From NCBI GenBank assembly GCA_030704615.1, contig CM060731.1, positions 9,548,001-9,612,000 on the forward strand: a stretch of DNA of 64,000 nt, read 5' to 3'. The notes below the pieces were generated by a model, which was not told where the DNA came from, ran no database searches, and was given only the letters and a program-made list of their open reading frames with translations. Position numbers and translations under genes: made by a program. Of the stretch, positions 46,299 to 58,700 are shown in pieces. Position 1 is the first letter of the stretch. Each line of letters opens with the position of its first letter. The DNA is from Takakia lepidozioides (taxonomy: Eukaryota; Streptophyta; Takakiopsida; Takakiales; Takakiaceae).

Positions 46299-49200
46299 AT
46301 GGCAGCTTTGGGAATGGCGGGGGGTGCAGTTTGTGGCGCCGCCCAAGTGGCAGTCAGGCGGTCGCCCCTCCCCGTCGGCTCATCGTCGTCAGCTCCTCCT
46401 TCATGTTTGAGTTGCTCGGTGTCAATGTTGGGACCAACTGCAAATTCATCTCATAGAATGCCTGGCAGATCAAGGGAATTGGTTCTTCGTAGTTCTTTCA
46501 TTTGCCCATCATTGGATTCAAGATTTTTTGATGGAGGAGGTGAGCTTCTGCATGGACTAATCGATGTTTTGTATGTGTGCGGGCACTTTGAAGAATGCAG
46601 TTCTAGAGGTTAATGGTTTCACTGTGCTAGCATGATGTCTCTCTTGTGCTGGTATTGTTTCCCATTGGGAAGAATACCGGTATTCTTCCCTCGAGCCTTA
46701 GCTTCTGGGCTGTCAAGAAACTGAATGATGCGTTTGAAGTGGTGTTGGTGGTTTGTTTGTTGAGGGACTAGTTAAGTTAGCTCACAGATTTCGAGCACTA
46801 TCCATAATGTACTTGCCACAGTATAGCATATTTATTGTGATTCCAGCAGCAGTCCGGAACTGTTTTGTAATTATTTGAATTTCCACTGAGTCCCTCTGTT
46901 TATAACTCTATATGGGACCTTGTGATGGCACCTGGAGAATATTTCTACATACTGGAGTTAGGGTTGCTGTACGTTGCACATGTCATACTGGCTGCAAGTT
47001 AGGCCCTCTAGTTCCAGTCCAGCTTCCACCAGACAAGGTCTTCCCCAAGTTGCAGAAAGAAGGGGTGGGCGCAATAGGTGAAAGAAACCAAGGAAGAGAG
47101 GAAGTGAACTTGCTACACTGGGATTGGGTGTGGCAGTTGGGAGATATGCACTAGCACTTGCTATAATGGGCAGTGATAGAAAGACCAGCGGTGGTGGCGG
47201 TGGCGCTGTGGGAGCTCAGATGAACATTTTTGAGCGAGTTGTTCGAATTGTGCGGGTAGTGCACTCTCCCATGTACATGCATATGCCAACATCAACTGTG
47301 TATACACACATAGTCGTTGCTCAAGTGTTTCTGCTTGTTGACTAGCTAGCAACTATCAGGTGGAAGTAGTGGCTTGGTCTGACAACTCACCGCTGGGACA
47401 GTGTTGCTGGTGAAAATGAAAACGTTTGTGTCCTATATTTTATGTAATGCTTATTGTGCTCACCCCGCCGAGGTCTGGGTGGACTGCTTAATCAGTGTTC
47501 CATTGTGAGGTTAAGCCGAGGGGTTGGACGGATGGGATGGTGGCAATGCAGTCATATGCAAATGCTGTGGTTAGCGCAGCTGAGGATCCAGAGAAGCTGC
47601 TGGACCAGACAGTGCTGGAAATGAATGAGGATTTAACCAAAATGCGCCAGGCCTCTGCCCAGGTCCAGTTCTCAGCTCCCTTTCCCAGGAACTTTGCGCA
47701 TGTGTCACTGTTATGAGCATTGTAGGATAGAAGAGGGTAAGATGGCAGTTGGTGTATTGCATGGTGATGTAATGGTGATTGGTTTGAGTGGTGCAGGTTC
47801 TGGCATCGCAAAAGCAGCTGGAAAACAAGTACAAGGCATCCCAACAAACAGCAGATGACTGGTATAGGAGGGCAAAACTGGCTTTGGAGAAGGGAGATGA
47901 AGTACTGGCCCGGGAGGCCCTCAAGCGTCGGAAGGACTACGAGGTTTGTGTTCCCTGGACCTTGCTATGCACCCGAGCTTGCCTTGCCATTTTTGAAGGA
48001 ATGACTGACAGACAGGATAGAAGGAGTACTATTGGGTTTGCAAAGACATTTTGAATTTGAACTTTCAATTTTGAAAGCTCATGAAAGGTTGTGACATGAG
48101 GAATACGTGCAGGAAAGTGCAAAGGCATTGAAGGCGCAGCTGGACCAGCAAAAGTCAGTAGTGGAGAAGCTCATCTCCAATACCCGGGTAATGCACTGCC
48201 ATACCTCTTGCACTTAGTGGCACAGTTGCCATAGCAAGTAGTGAATCTGATGGGTGTTCTGTTGCAGTTGTTGGAGGGCAAGATGCAAGAAGCCAAGTCC
48301 AAGAAGGACACTCTTAAAGCACGAGCCCAGTCTGCCAAGTAGGTGCCTTTATCTTGAAAATTCTGTCAAGTCCATGGGTATATATAAGAGCAGACAAATG
48401 CTGTGGTCCATTGATGCCCAGAGAGTCTGTGGGATAGTAACTAAAGAACAATGTGACCAGCCTTGTGAGCTTGGTGAAGTTCTTGCTTTCCAGATAAAAA
48501 ATCAATATGGTCATATGCAAAGTTGAAACTGTCAATGTTGCACAGGGAAGGAGTACCTCAAACAGACAAGCTGCAAAGCAGCTCAGGTCTGTATAACTGC
48601 CTCTGCAGAATTTGAGGAATCTCTAGAGACAAGTAGAGAGTCTGTTAAGACTTTGCCCCATAGCCTTGTGGACATAGGCCCCGGGTGCCTAGCCTAGTCA
48701 GAGCAGACAATGGGAGGAGGTGGTCAGGAGTACTGCAGAATGGGACCGTACCACCAGGGAAGGCTTGCTCCAGCAGTGAAATTACCTTGAAAACAAAATT
48801 GATTCTATCCTCCCAGATGTCTTAAAGGACTCTACCATAGCTTCAAGGTGATGTGATAATTCACTGTAGAAAGGTCTCACAGCAATCCGTGTCTACAACT
48901 CATTAGGAATTTGTAGTTACCTCACCATTATGGCCTACAGATTGGACATGTGATTTCCCTTTCTCCCAGCTGGGCAAAGAGTTAGGCAACCCACTCTTAG
49001 TTTGAACTTTGGTTATCGCCCAGCATTCAAAAGCCAGCACGTGTTCGTCAAAGGCTGTGAAGAGCAAAGAGTAGATTTGTGCTGGACTTTATTCGTTCGA
49101 TATTCACCAATGTTCTGTCTGCGGACTTTCTGATCTTGGCATCTACTGGCACTTAGTAGATCACAGAGAGAGGGAAAGAGAGGACAAAGAATGCACTCAT

Positions 49201-50419
49201 AAGACGTTGTTTGAGAGAGGACAAAGAAATATAAGAATTTGGCAAGTGGGGGGTAGGGAGATGGCATTGATGAGTGATGAATGATTCGGGGTTTGAACAG
49301 GACATCACAGAAGGTGAATGAAATGCTGGGTAACCTTAATACCAGCAGTGCCCTTGCTGCATTTGAGAAGATGGAAGAAAAAGGTATCTTGTTTCTGTTG
49401 TCTTCTTGACACCTCATTCTTTCTTCTTCATTGCGATTGTCCTACATACATGTGGAAAAATTACACCTTCAGGCACTCCTCTGTCCAAGCTGTGCTACTC
49501 TTGCATGTGCAATGTCTGGTTGCATCTTTGTCCGCTGTCCTGACTGCAGAGGCACTAGGGCTGTTATTCACCAGTTCACAGCTTGAGGATGTATCTACAA
49601 GCTTGCCAAAAGAGGGGTGGTTGCCTCTAGCTCAGCATTCTCCTTACTTAGTTGGAGCTGACCTCTTCCCCACTTGCTGTTTATTCGTAAAACATGGCCT
49701 AAAGCCTTGACTTCTTCCTTGTGCATATGCAGTGACTGCTCTGGAGGCAGAAGCAGATGCATTGAATCAGCTCAGCACTGATGATCTAGCTGGCAGGGTA
49801 TGTGCAAGAATTGCATAAGATAGTTGGAGGGATCTTATCATCATGTATTAGCTAGTCAATGAGATGAATAATTTGCAGTGCTCGAGTTTTAGCAGTTGCA
49901 TACCACAATTTGCAGGATGGCAAACTCATCAGTATTAGGCTTTTGCTCATTTACAGTGCAGTTGTTTCAGGACTCATGAGTCCATTTCTGTGGGATGACC
50001 GTGAATGCAGTTTGCTCTGCTGGAAAGTGACTCAGTGGATGATGACCTAGCCTCTTTAAAACGAGACGTGCTGGGCACTTCCAAGGTATCTTTTCCCTCT
50101 TTACACACTGCATAATCTTCTGTGTTCAGCTTCAAATCAAGCCCTCCCTACTTATGTCTATCTTCCACTCAAGGGGAACATCTGAGGAGTTCTTTCTTTC
50201 TCGTCTATCCCCCCTTCCTTCTCTCTATGTGCCGGATTATGGTTTTCTGTAGGGGTGCACATACTGAGACTGATGCTGGTATTGCAGAGGACAGGAGAAC
50301 TCCCAGCTGGCCGTTCGCCAGTGAGCAGTAGTAGCAATAACAATACAGGGTATCCATTCAAAGATTTCGAAATTGAGAAGGAACTTAACGAGCTGCGGAG
50401 AAAGAGCAATGATTTCTGA
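46299..50419 (+). CDS. VIPP1: VIPP1/IM30, chloroplast membrane-remodelling protein
   Basis: Exons: 46299-46539 (Ser/Arg-rich, transit-peptide-like), about 47168-47255 ([18 protein letters not shown]), 47552-47662, 47797-47943, 48113-48187, 48268-48338, 49301-49383, 49733-49797, 50011-50085, 50288-50419. From the second on, all phases agree. The product is a PspA/IM30 coiled-coil protein: [62 protein letters not shown], and [11 protein letters not shown]. The final exon holds the C-terminal extension typical of VIPP1 and absent from bacterial Psp[21 protein letters not shown], then DF and the stop. VIPP1 forms rings and rods on inner envelope and thylakoid membranes and is needed for thylakoid upkeep. 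Exon 1 does not join exon 2 in frame as drawn, so a small exon is missing or the first border is different. Confidence 0.93.
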
Positions 50420-52745
50420 CCCCAACCTCCTTTATTACCATTTTCATGTATAGCTATCTCACTCCCGTTCTTATTTCCATGTTGTTTCCGCCACCCCAAG
50501 GCAGTCTGATGCTGGATAGCCCATCAGTTATTGAAACTTGCAGCGGGTGGTTCTTTCCTTAGGGGTCCTTGTCAACATTCTACAGATTGTCAAGGAGATA
50601 GATTGACTTGATATGATTGACAGTTCTTTTGTTGCTCTACTTGTTTTGGCCTCTATGTAGAGTGATTAGCAACGAATGGCTACGGAAGAGCCATTCTCGC
50701 GCTTTGAACGTTTGTAGGCTGGGAAGTACATTTCACAATCCATATGTGATGACATGTATGGCAGCAGTAGGCTTATGCATGCATTGATGATTTTAACCAT
50801 AATTACTGACTGGGGAGCACTTTTGATGTTGTTACAAGAGCCTGACTGGGAAGTCTCGTACAACTCGGTCATTGTTATGATCATCCTTTTGGTATTCATA
50901 AGTAAAAGGACCATGACAGCTGGATCCACGTTTGAAGATGATTTGGGGAGTGGAAGTGCCCCCCGATAGCCTGTCAAACACCTTTAGAAGCACTGGGCAA
51001 GAAGATAGATGTGTCCCTAGCATTAGTCAAAGGACATGTTGGAAGGGCTTGCTTCCCAAGCCATGTTTTGGTAATAGCACTCAAAAGGATCAAGGGAGAT
51101 TGCAACAAGATTGTCGGAAGGTTCCACATAACCATAAGACACAAGATAGATACAGATCAGACAAAGGGGGATAACCATAGAGCCAAATAGATATTTGTAC
51201 ACCTCTATCTCAATATTCTGTTTCCTGGGTACTTGATGGGTGGGATTCTATGTAATATGGTCATGGTACATGCCCAGTTCAATTTTGATGTGGGGGCCTG
51301 GTCGAGACTCGTGACCAGGTTAACCAGAGACGGTGGGGGAGTTCTATTACCAGACCCTGTCCTCGAGGCTTGGTTGTATATGCATCAGTGTCGGTCTGGT
51401 ATGGGATATGCTCAAACTAGTGAAGGTACTGGTATCACACTTCAACAATTTTGTGATGTCAGCTGGTGTGAGTACTTAAACTATACAAACGTATGGTATC
51501 ACATCTGGTATGAATAATCCAGTGATGTTTGTTCATGATCTTATACGACCTGGATCATGAGAGGAGAAGTTCATTAGGGTAGTAGACAGGCCTATGACCG
51601 TCCATCTACCGATGGTGAAAAATCTAACTATGAAATTTGATGTTTATTTCATGAAGTTTACACAAAGTTGTTCGGTTTCAAAGTTAACCAATGGCAATGC
51701 TTCTGTGAACCTTGAGCCCTATGACCAATCACAAATTTTGGGGTTTTATCGAATAACTGTTTGCCAAGTGGCAAATATAGGAGTCTTGGGGCCAGCAATG
51801 GTAGTTCATAGGCTAGTTATGGGGTGATCGGTCATAGGCACTATAACGGTCGTAGGCCTGTTTACCCCACCAGCCAGTTCTTACTTCAGATTTGGTATTA
51901 GTTTCAAAATTCAAAACAGCTCAAAAAAATCATGACTACAATAGAGTTATCCGTAAGCATGAGAACCCTGAGTTTGGCCTCGGTATGAAATTCGAAACTC
52001 GGGATCAATAGAAAAAAACACGGGACCAAACTGCCAGGGCAAGGAAAATGGGGGTGAAAGGAGTTTGGTGCCGAGTTTTGTTAGTCGTCGAGGTGGAGGC
52101 GGTCAGAGCTCACGAGCTCGCGCCATAGCAGCGGTTGCCCTCATCCCCAGTTTATGATTTGGTGCCCTCTTTTCTGACTTCATGCTCAGTTTTCTGCACT
52201 TTACGGATTAACTCAAACTCGGGATGAAACCCGTAACTCGGGTCCAAACAGGGTACCAAACTCAGGCTCACTTTACGGATAACTCGGATAACTCTAATGC
52301 CCAGATGTTTAGGGGATGTAAAGTATACCACACATGCAAATACACTGTGCAAAGCTGAGTTGCAAGGAATTGAACAATCTCCTCATAATCAAACGAGCTC
52401 CTCATGAATTGTAAGGCTGCACTCAACGATGATACCACATGAATTGGGTCAGAGAGGAATTCCTCGCAAGACGTACAAAACTCACCAGAAATCTGTGGAC
52501 GTTACCCCAGATAGAAACCCAATATGTAGGAATGTCTGTCTGACCAGAAGTATGGATGAGTCTCAGAATTTGTGAACTGGGCTTGCGCACCACAAAACAC
52601 TGCAGGATTGCAAGATGGAGGCATGCATGAATCGGTAGCTGCAGGGATGTGTGCATCGGAGTTAGAGATTGACCTACCGGTTATGGCGTCTCGTGTGTGG
52701 ATGTCACTAAGCAGATCAGTGTAAGTCCAGTTTGAGGGGCAGGAA
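50420..52745. other. Intergenic region between VIPP1 and the dioxygenase gene
   Basis: No gene can be supported. 50930-51170 has coding-like texture without a recognisable family, possibly a retroelement remnant. 51950-52280 contains several copies of AACTCGGG-type words and is a degenerate repeat. Confidence 0.4.
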
Positions 52746-55700
52746 ATGGCTAGTGTCGTGAAGGGATTCACATTTCAGGGGTTGCTGCCATATGAACACT
52801 GCCAACCCCTATGCGGAGTGAATGTGCGATGTGGGACGGCATGGCAGGGAAGAAGTGGGGAGCCACAGAAAGGGGTAGTGACAAGGCACAGACAGTCTCT
52901 GCATTTGGAACCTGAGAAGGTTCTGCAGTTTGAGAGGCAAGGGCTTCCTTTTGTGAGGGGCCAATTGGAATTGGAGCAGCTTTTGATGTTCGAGAGGCAA
53001 GGGCATACTTGTGTGAGGGGCCTTTTCGATGTCGAGGAAGTGAAGAGCTTGGCGGTGTCTCTGAGCGAAGCTGCCGATAGCGAGAAGCTTACTGCATATA
53101 GGCAGCGTCTTTCAGTTTTGTGCCCTGGCATTGATCCCTATTCGGTAAACACAATAAAGGAAGCGGAGAGAATCATCAGGCAGAAGGTCTTGTTCTGTCT
53201 CTGTCTGCTTTTCCCGTATTTACCTCAATGTCTCTTCGTGAAACCCAGTATTTGTCTACGGGCTTGTATATTTAAGGCAGGTGCGAACGTCAAACTGCAG
53301 TGCGTTTTGTTGCAGTGGGAAGATCCCGATGGTGGAGTGACGGGGGTGGTGGCAGGGCACAGACGACCTGGGGTTTTTGCAGACATTCAATCTGCACCAG
53401 CGCAGCCAAGTCCTTAGGCGCTGGGCAAGCCACCCTCGCTTGTGTGGCATGGTGGCAACATTGCTGGGCACGAAGCGAGTAAGCTCTTTCAGAAATCAAC
53501 CTGAAATTTTGTTTTATGTTGTGATAATCCGAGATATGCAACCTTGAAATGAGATTCTGGAGAAGTTCTTGGTGTAGAAATAGCACCGACTGCACACGGG
53601 ATCCTATATGGCTCTGATGGAGGATCCTGCAAATAGCCCATCGGTTAGGACACACTGGGGACCACTAATGACGTCTTCCAAGCTTCGAAACCATAGGCAG
53701 CAAACAGCTGGAAGCTGCAAAAGCAACTGGATATAGTTACTGTTTGTGTTTGCATGGGAAGGCTTTCATTTCTGTCTGTAGCAGGAGCAGGAGCAACCTG
53801 CAAATCATGACGACATGGTAAAACTTTGAAGCCCTTCTAGGTGTACAGGCACCATGTTTAAACGGGGCATTCTAAAACTCAAGCTCCCTTCCCTTCTTCT
53901 TGCTCGTTAGAGAGAGACAGACAGGAAGAGAGCAGCCTGGGCTACACTTATTAAGGCAGCCACAACGTGCAGAAAAGTGTGTGTGCAATGGGATGATGGT
54001 TTGGGGAGAGTGATGATGGTGGGTGTACTTGCTGGGTACAACGTGCATGGTGGCAGATACGGCTGTATCAAGACTGCCTGTTCTTGAAGTTTCCTGGGTT
54101 TGGCGTTACCAATTGGCATTCGGACCTCAACATGGTTCCTTTGGACACCAATTCTTTCCTGACGGTCTGGATACCTCTGCGCTCTCTACAGAGCAATGAT
54201 TCCAATCTTCATTTTGCATCAGGTTTGTTTCCTGTTCGACCCACTCATATATGCCTTTCCCTCCTCAAAACTGTGTTCCCAAAAAGACTTTTCAGGAAAA
54301 GAGGTGTAAAGGTTGTCCTTGCAGGGTTGGGGAACATGTACGGAATTTCTGCAACAATTTTTGGAATACTAGATCACGATGCAGTCTCTAGCTGAAGACG
54401 GTTTTTATTTGTAGAAAACAATCGTGGTAGTGCGCAGAACTGTGGAACTTGTAGGGTCAAATAAGAGTTGATGTTTCCACCTTGGAAGTCAATACGAGGC
54501 AGTTGGAGTCATGGTTAAATAAAAGCAATGAGAGTGGAGAAATGAAAAATACAAAGAGATGGAGGGAGTGTACGAAGGTGATCATGTATTGGACTCTAAG
54601 TCCTGTAGGTGTTTCTGGACTGCAGGCTCTCACCGGGACTTTGCACTCGCATATTGGCAGTCCAACCAAGGAATGGCCGATCTACAGGGCAGGGGATATC
54701 CTATTGAATCCTACTCTAATCTGGCTCTGGGCGATGTGTGAGTTCATTGCAACCTCTGTCCTCTTTGTTTCTTGGGCTTTTCAAGTATTTTCTTGTCAAC
54801 CTTTGTATCATTGACCCCTTGCAAGATACCTGATGCACTTTGGTCTCTAGCATGTATCCTGGCCATAGAACGTCAGGTGACTGGGGTTCGGCCATTAAGA
54901 TGGTCTCATATTTGAATGGTACCCCATGGAGTGGCCAATGCGACCAACGCTCTACAGGATTCAACCCCTAGTTCCTTTCACCTGCCTGTGTAAGTAATTT
55001 TCCAAGGTGTTTTGGTGTCCAGAATGTTTTGGAGACATCAGTGAAGCTCTGATGTTGGGTGCTCCACTGTGGTCAATCCAATTGCAAGACAAGCTGTTGA
55101 TAGAGCAAGATTGGTGGGCAGGAAGGTAGGAAGGGATCCATCCCTGGAGTTAGTTGTAGGACTCCTGCTATTTGCCAGGAATCCAGGATTTTGCAGGCCG
55201 ACTTTGTGCTGGTTAGGGGGGAATTTGAGCCCCTGTTGTGAGGCCGTGGTCTAAACTTGCCATTGCACAATCCATAGCCCCACAATTCAGCCTGGGGATG
55301 GGCCTTAGCTGCACGTTTCAAACTGTGTATTTTAGAACCAAGAATGCTTCTAAGTCTCTAGTTAGACTCTATTTTAAGTCTAAAGTTTAAGTCTAGTTTA
55401 AGTCTTCTAAGTCTCTAGTTTGTCCTAAAGTGTTTATGTCAGCAGCTAAGGTTTTTGTCGGAACACAGGACTGTTCACCATGGGTGGACATTGCATTGGG
55501 CACCAGAACAACCTTCCAACCAGCCTCCTCGAGTTGCGTGGACTGTGAGCTATTTTGCTGATGGTGCTTGTATGCTCCACACCAAGCATGCCAGGTCTGT
55601 ACGGGTTATCTCTCTGTATTATTTCTTGTCTGCTGTTTGGACTCTTCTCTCAGATGTCCAGTCAATTGACCAGGTTTGATTTCCATCTCCCCCGCCCCCT

Positions 55701-58700
55701 CCCTCTCTCTCTCTCTCTCTCACAGTGAAATAAACTCAAACCACCATGGTGGTAATGACAGTAGATTCTGGTTGGCCCTTCAACGTCTGTACAAGCTGAA
55801 AACCCACTACAGTATCCTTGGCAGAAATTCTAGGTCTAACAGTGAGGGGTCTTCTGAAGAATGGAAGGACACAGTTGAAAAAACTGTTCCTATGATTTGA
55901 GCCAGCCCTGATGAACTGAAGTATATTTCAAAGGGTTACAACGCTCCCATAGTTCTTCTGAGATTGTGGAAGCAATTGAGCATTTAAACAGATATAAAGC
56001 TGGTGGACCTGATGGCATAGTCAACGAGCTTATCAAGCATGGTGGCGATCCCATGATAGAGGCCCTTGTACTCCTCTTTAACCTTACCTGGAGGACTGAA
56101 ATGATCCCCTTTCGTTGGCGACAGGGGGTCGTTGTCAATCTATACAAGAAAGGTGACAGAGAAGAACCGGGGAATTATCGAGGCATTACGCTTCTCAATG
56201 CAGTTGGCAAGATATTTTGCAGAGCTTTAAGTACTCGTCTCGAGGTTGATCTGGAGTCTAGAGGGTGTTTCCATGAAGGCAAAGCTGGCTTTCGGAGAAA
56301 CAGGGGCTGTTTGGATCATATCTTCACTCTAAGCCAGATTATCCAGGGAAGGGAAAAAGAAGGGAAACCCACTTTTGTATTTTTCTTGGATGTCAAAATG
56401 GCTTATGACACAATGTGGAGGGATGGTCTATGGCTCCGACTCTGGTCATCTGGGATCGAGGGAAGATTTGGAGAGTGGTCCATAACTTGTATGCTCACAC
56501 CAAAAGCTGTGTCACGGTTAATGGATGACTTCGCAGGCATAGGGGAGAATCCATCCAATCTTTAGGAGTTGATTGATTGCGCAAAGAGATACTTTGACCT
56601 TTGGGGACTAGAGGCTAACGTCAGTAAATGCGCAGTGGTGGCATTCAATGACCGAGGGGAGGGAGGAGGTGATCTCAAGTGGCAGTGGGGAAGCCAAGAG
56701 ATTCTGGTCCTCCCTTCCTGCACATACCTTGGCGTTAAGTTCTCCTCCAACTGTAATTGGGATGGACATATTCAGAAAGTTGTTCAATCTGGCAAGCACA
56801 AATCGTTGGGTCTCACTAAATATTTTCACTGCGGAGAAAAATAAAGCCCTGGCTTTGCCGGGTTATTAGGGTTATTAGGCCTGCCTTGAAGTACGCATCT
56901 GCAGTATGGGTTGATAACTCCAACTCCAACCAGGCTAAGTCTCTAGGATCCATTCAAGTGGGGGTGCTTAAGGAGTGCATGTCAGCATGCTTCAAAACAG
57001 CCAATGTGGCTGTTCGGGGTGAGTTTGGCATCCCTCCCTTAAGCTCCCAACGAGATGAATTCAAGGTCAGATGGTGGGGCCAGCTGCAACGTATGACTAA
57101 TATCAGATTTCCTAATTTAATTGATTCTATATCTTGGAAGCAGGATCGCCTCATCCTGGTGGAAGAGAGTAGAAGAGATTCTCAAGGATCTGAATCTAAG
57201 TCTGCAAGCCTTGACCCTGCTGGATAAATCTGACTTAGAGGCTGTAGTGTCCACAGCCATGTGTGTTCCCAGGAAATTGTCTGATAAAAATGAAGTTAGG
57301 CAGAAAACTTGCCTGAACTTGTTTCCATACTGTGACATGGGGGAGGCCATCGTGGATGACCTCAAGGGTTTACCCACTCTCGGCACTAGACTGAAATTTA
57401 AACTCAGGGCGGGAAGCTACCTTTGAACACAAACAGAAGCAGAGAGGAAAGGGGGATTGCGAATGCCCGTTGTGTGGGCAACCTGAAGACACTATTGATT
57501 TTCTGATTCATTGTGCTGGGTACTCTCACTAGAGAGATGCCCTCTTCAAATCTATCAAGGGATTTGTGCCTGTACCAACTTCAAAAATCTTGAGGCTGAG
57601 CCAAATGCCCAGGCCCTTTGGGGCCTAGTTATTGGGCAAATCACACATAGCAGATTGATGCTTGTGTAAAGGGATTTCTAGAGGATGTCTGGAAAACTTG
57701 GATTAATTGTCTGTTCCAAGGTAACCGCTCAAACTGGGCGCGGGGTCGATGGCCACAAGGCTACGGCAAACAACGTCTTATGAGTACAATCTGTTCCAAG
57801 GTAAGTCATACTACCGGCGTCACCCCCTGACAAAGGTAGTTCTGTCCCTTTGTGTCCGCTTAAACTGGGCGTGGGGTCAATGGCCCTAAGGCTGCGGCAA
57901 GCAACGTCTTATTAGTACTTTCTCTCTGAGTTAACACAAGAAATGAAGTCGAAAGAGCAGTGGACTCTTGGGAGAGTTTCGTTTCCTCCGTGGCTGACAA
58001 GATCATTGGGAGGAAACTAATTGTCTGCGGTAGAGCAGTTAATTGGTGGACTAATGAGATTAAACTCAAGATAGCTGAGAGACGAGCCCTCTATAAAGAG
58101 TGCTGCAATTTGGAAACCAACAGAGAATTGTGGGCGAGGTACTACCAGCTCCGTAAAGATATCAATCAGCTTGTTAGGTCTCAGAAGAAATTATACTGGG
58201 ACAAGTTATACAGTGAAATAAACTCAAACCACCATGGTGGTAATGACAAGAAATTCTGGTTGGCCCTTCAACGTTTGTACAAACCGAAAAACGGTCAGCA
58301 AGTACAAGCGCTGAAGACTACTAAAGGTGCAGTGGTGACTTCATCGGTTGACATTGTCAAAACCTTTGAAACTCACTACAGTATCCTTGGCAGAACTTCT
58401 AGGTCTAACAGTGAGGGGTCTTCTGCTGAATGGAGGGACACAGTTGGAAAAACTGTTCCTATGATTCAAAACAGCCCTGATGAACTGGAGTATATTTCAA
58501 TGGCTTATAATGCTCCCATTAGTTCTTCTGAGATTGTGGAAGCAATTGAACATTTAAATGGATATAAAGCTGGTGGACCTGATGGTATTGTCAACGAGCT
58601 TATCAAGCACGGTGGCGATCCCATGATAGAGGCCCTAGTTCTCCTCTTTAACCTTATCTGGAAGACTGAAATGATCCCCTTTCGCTGGCGACAGGGGGTC

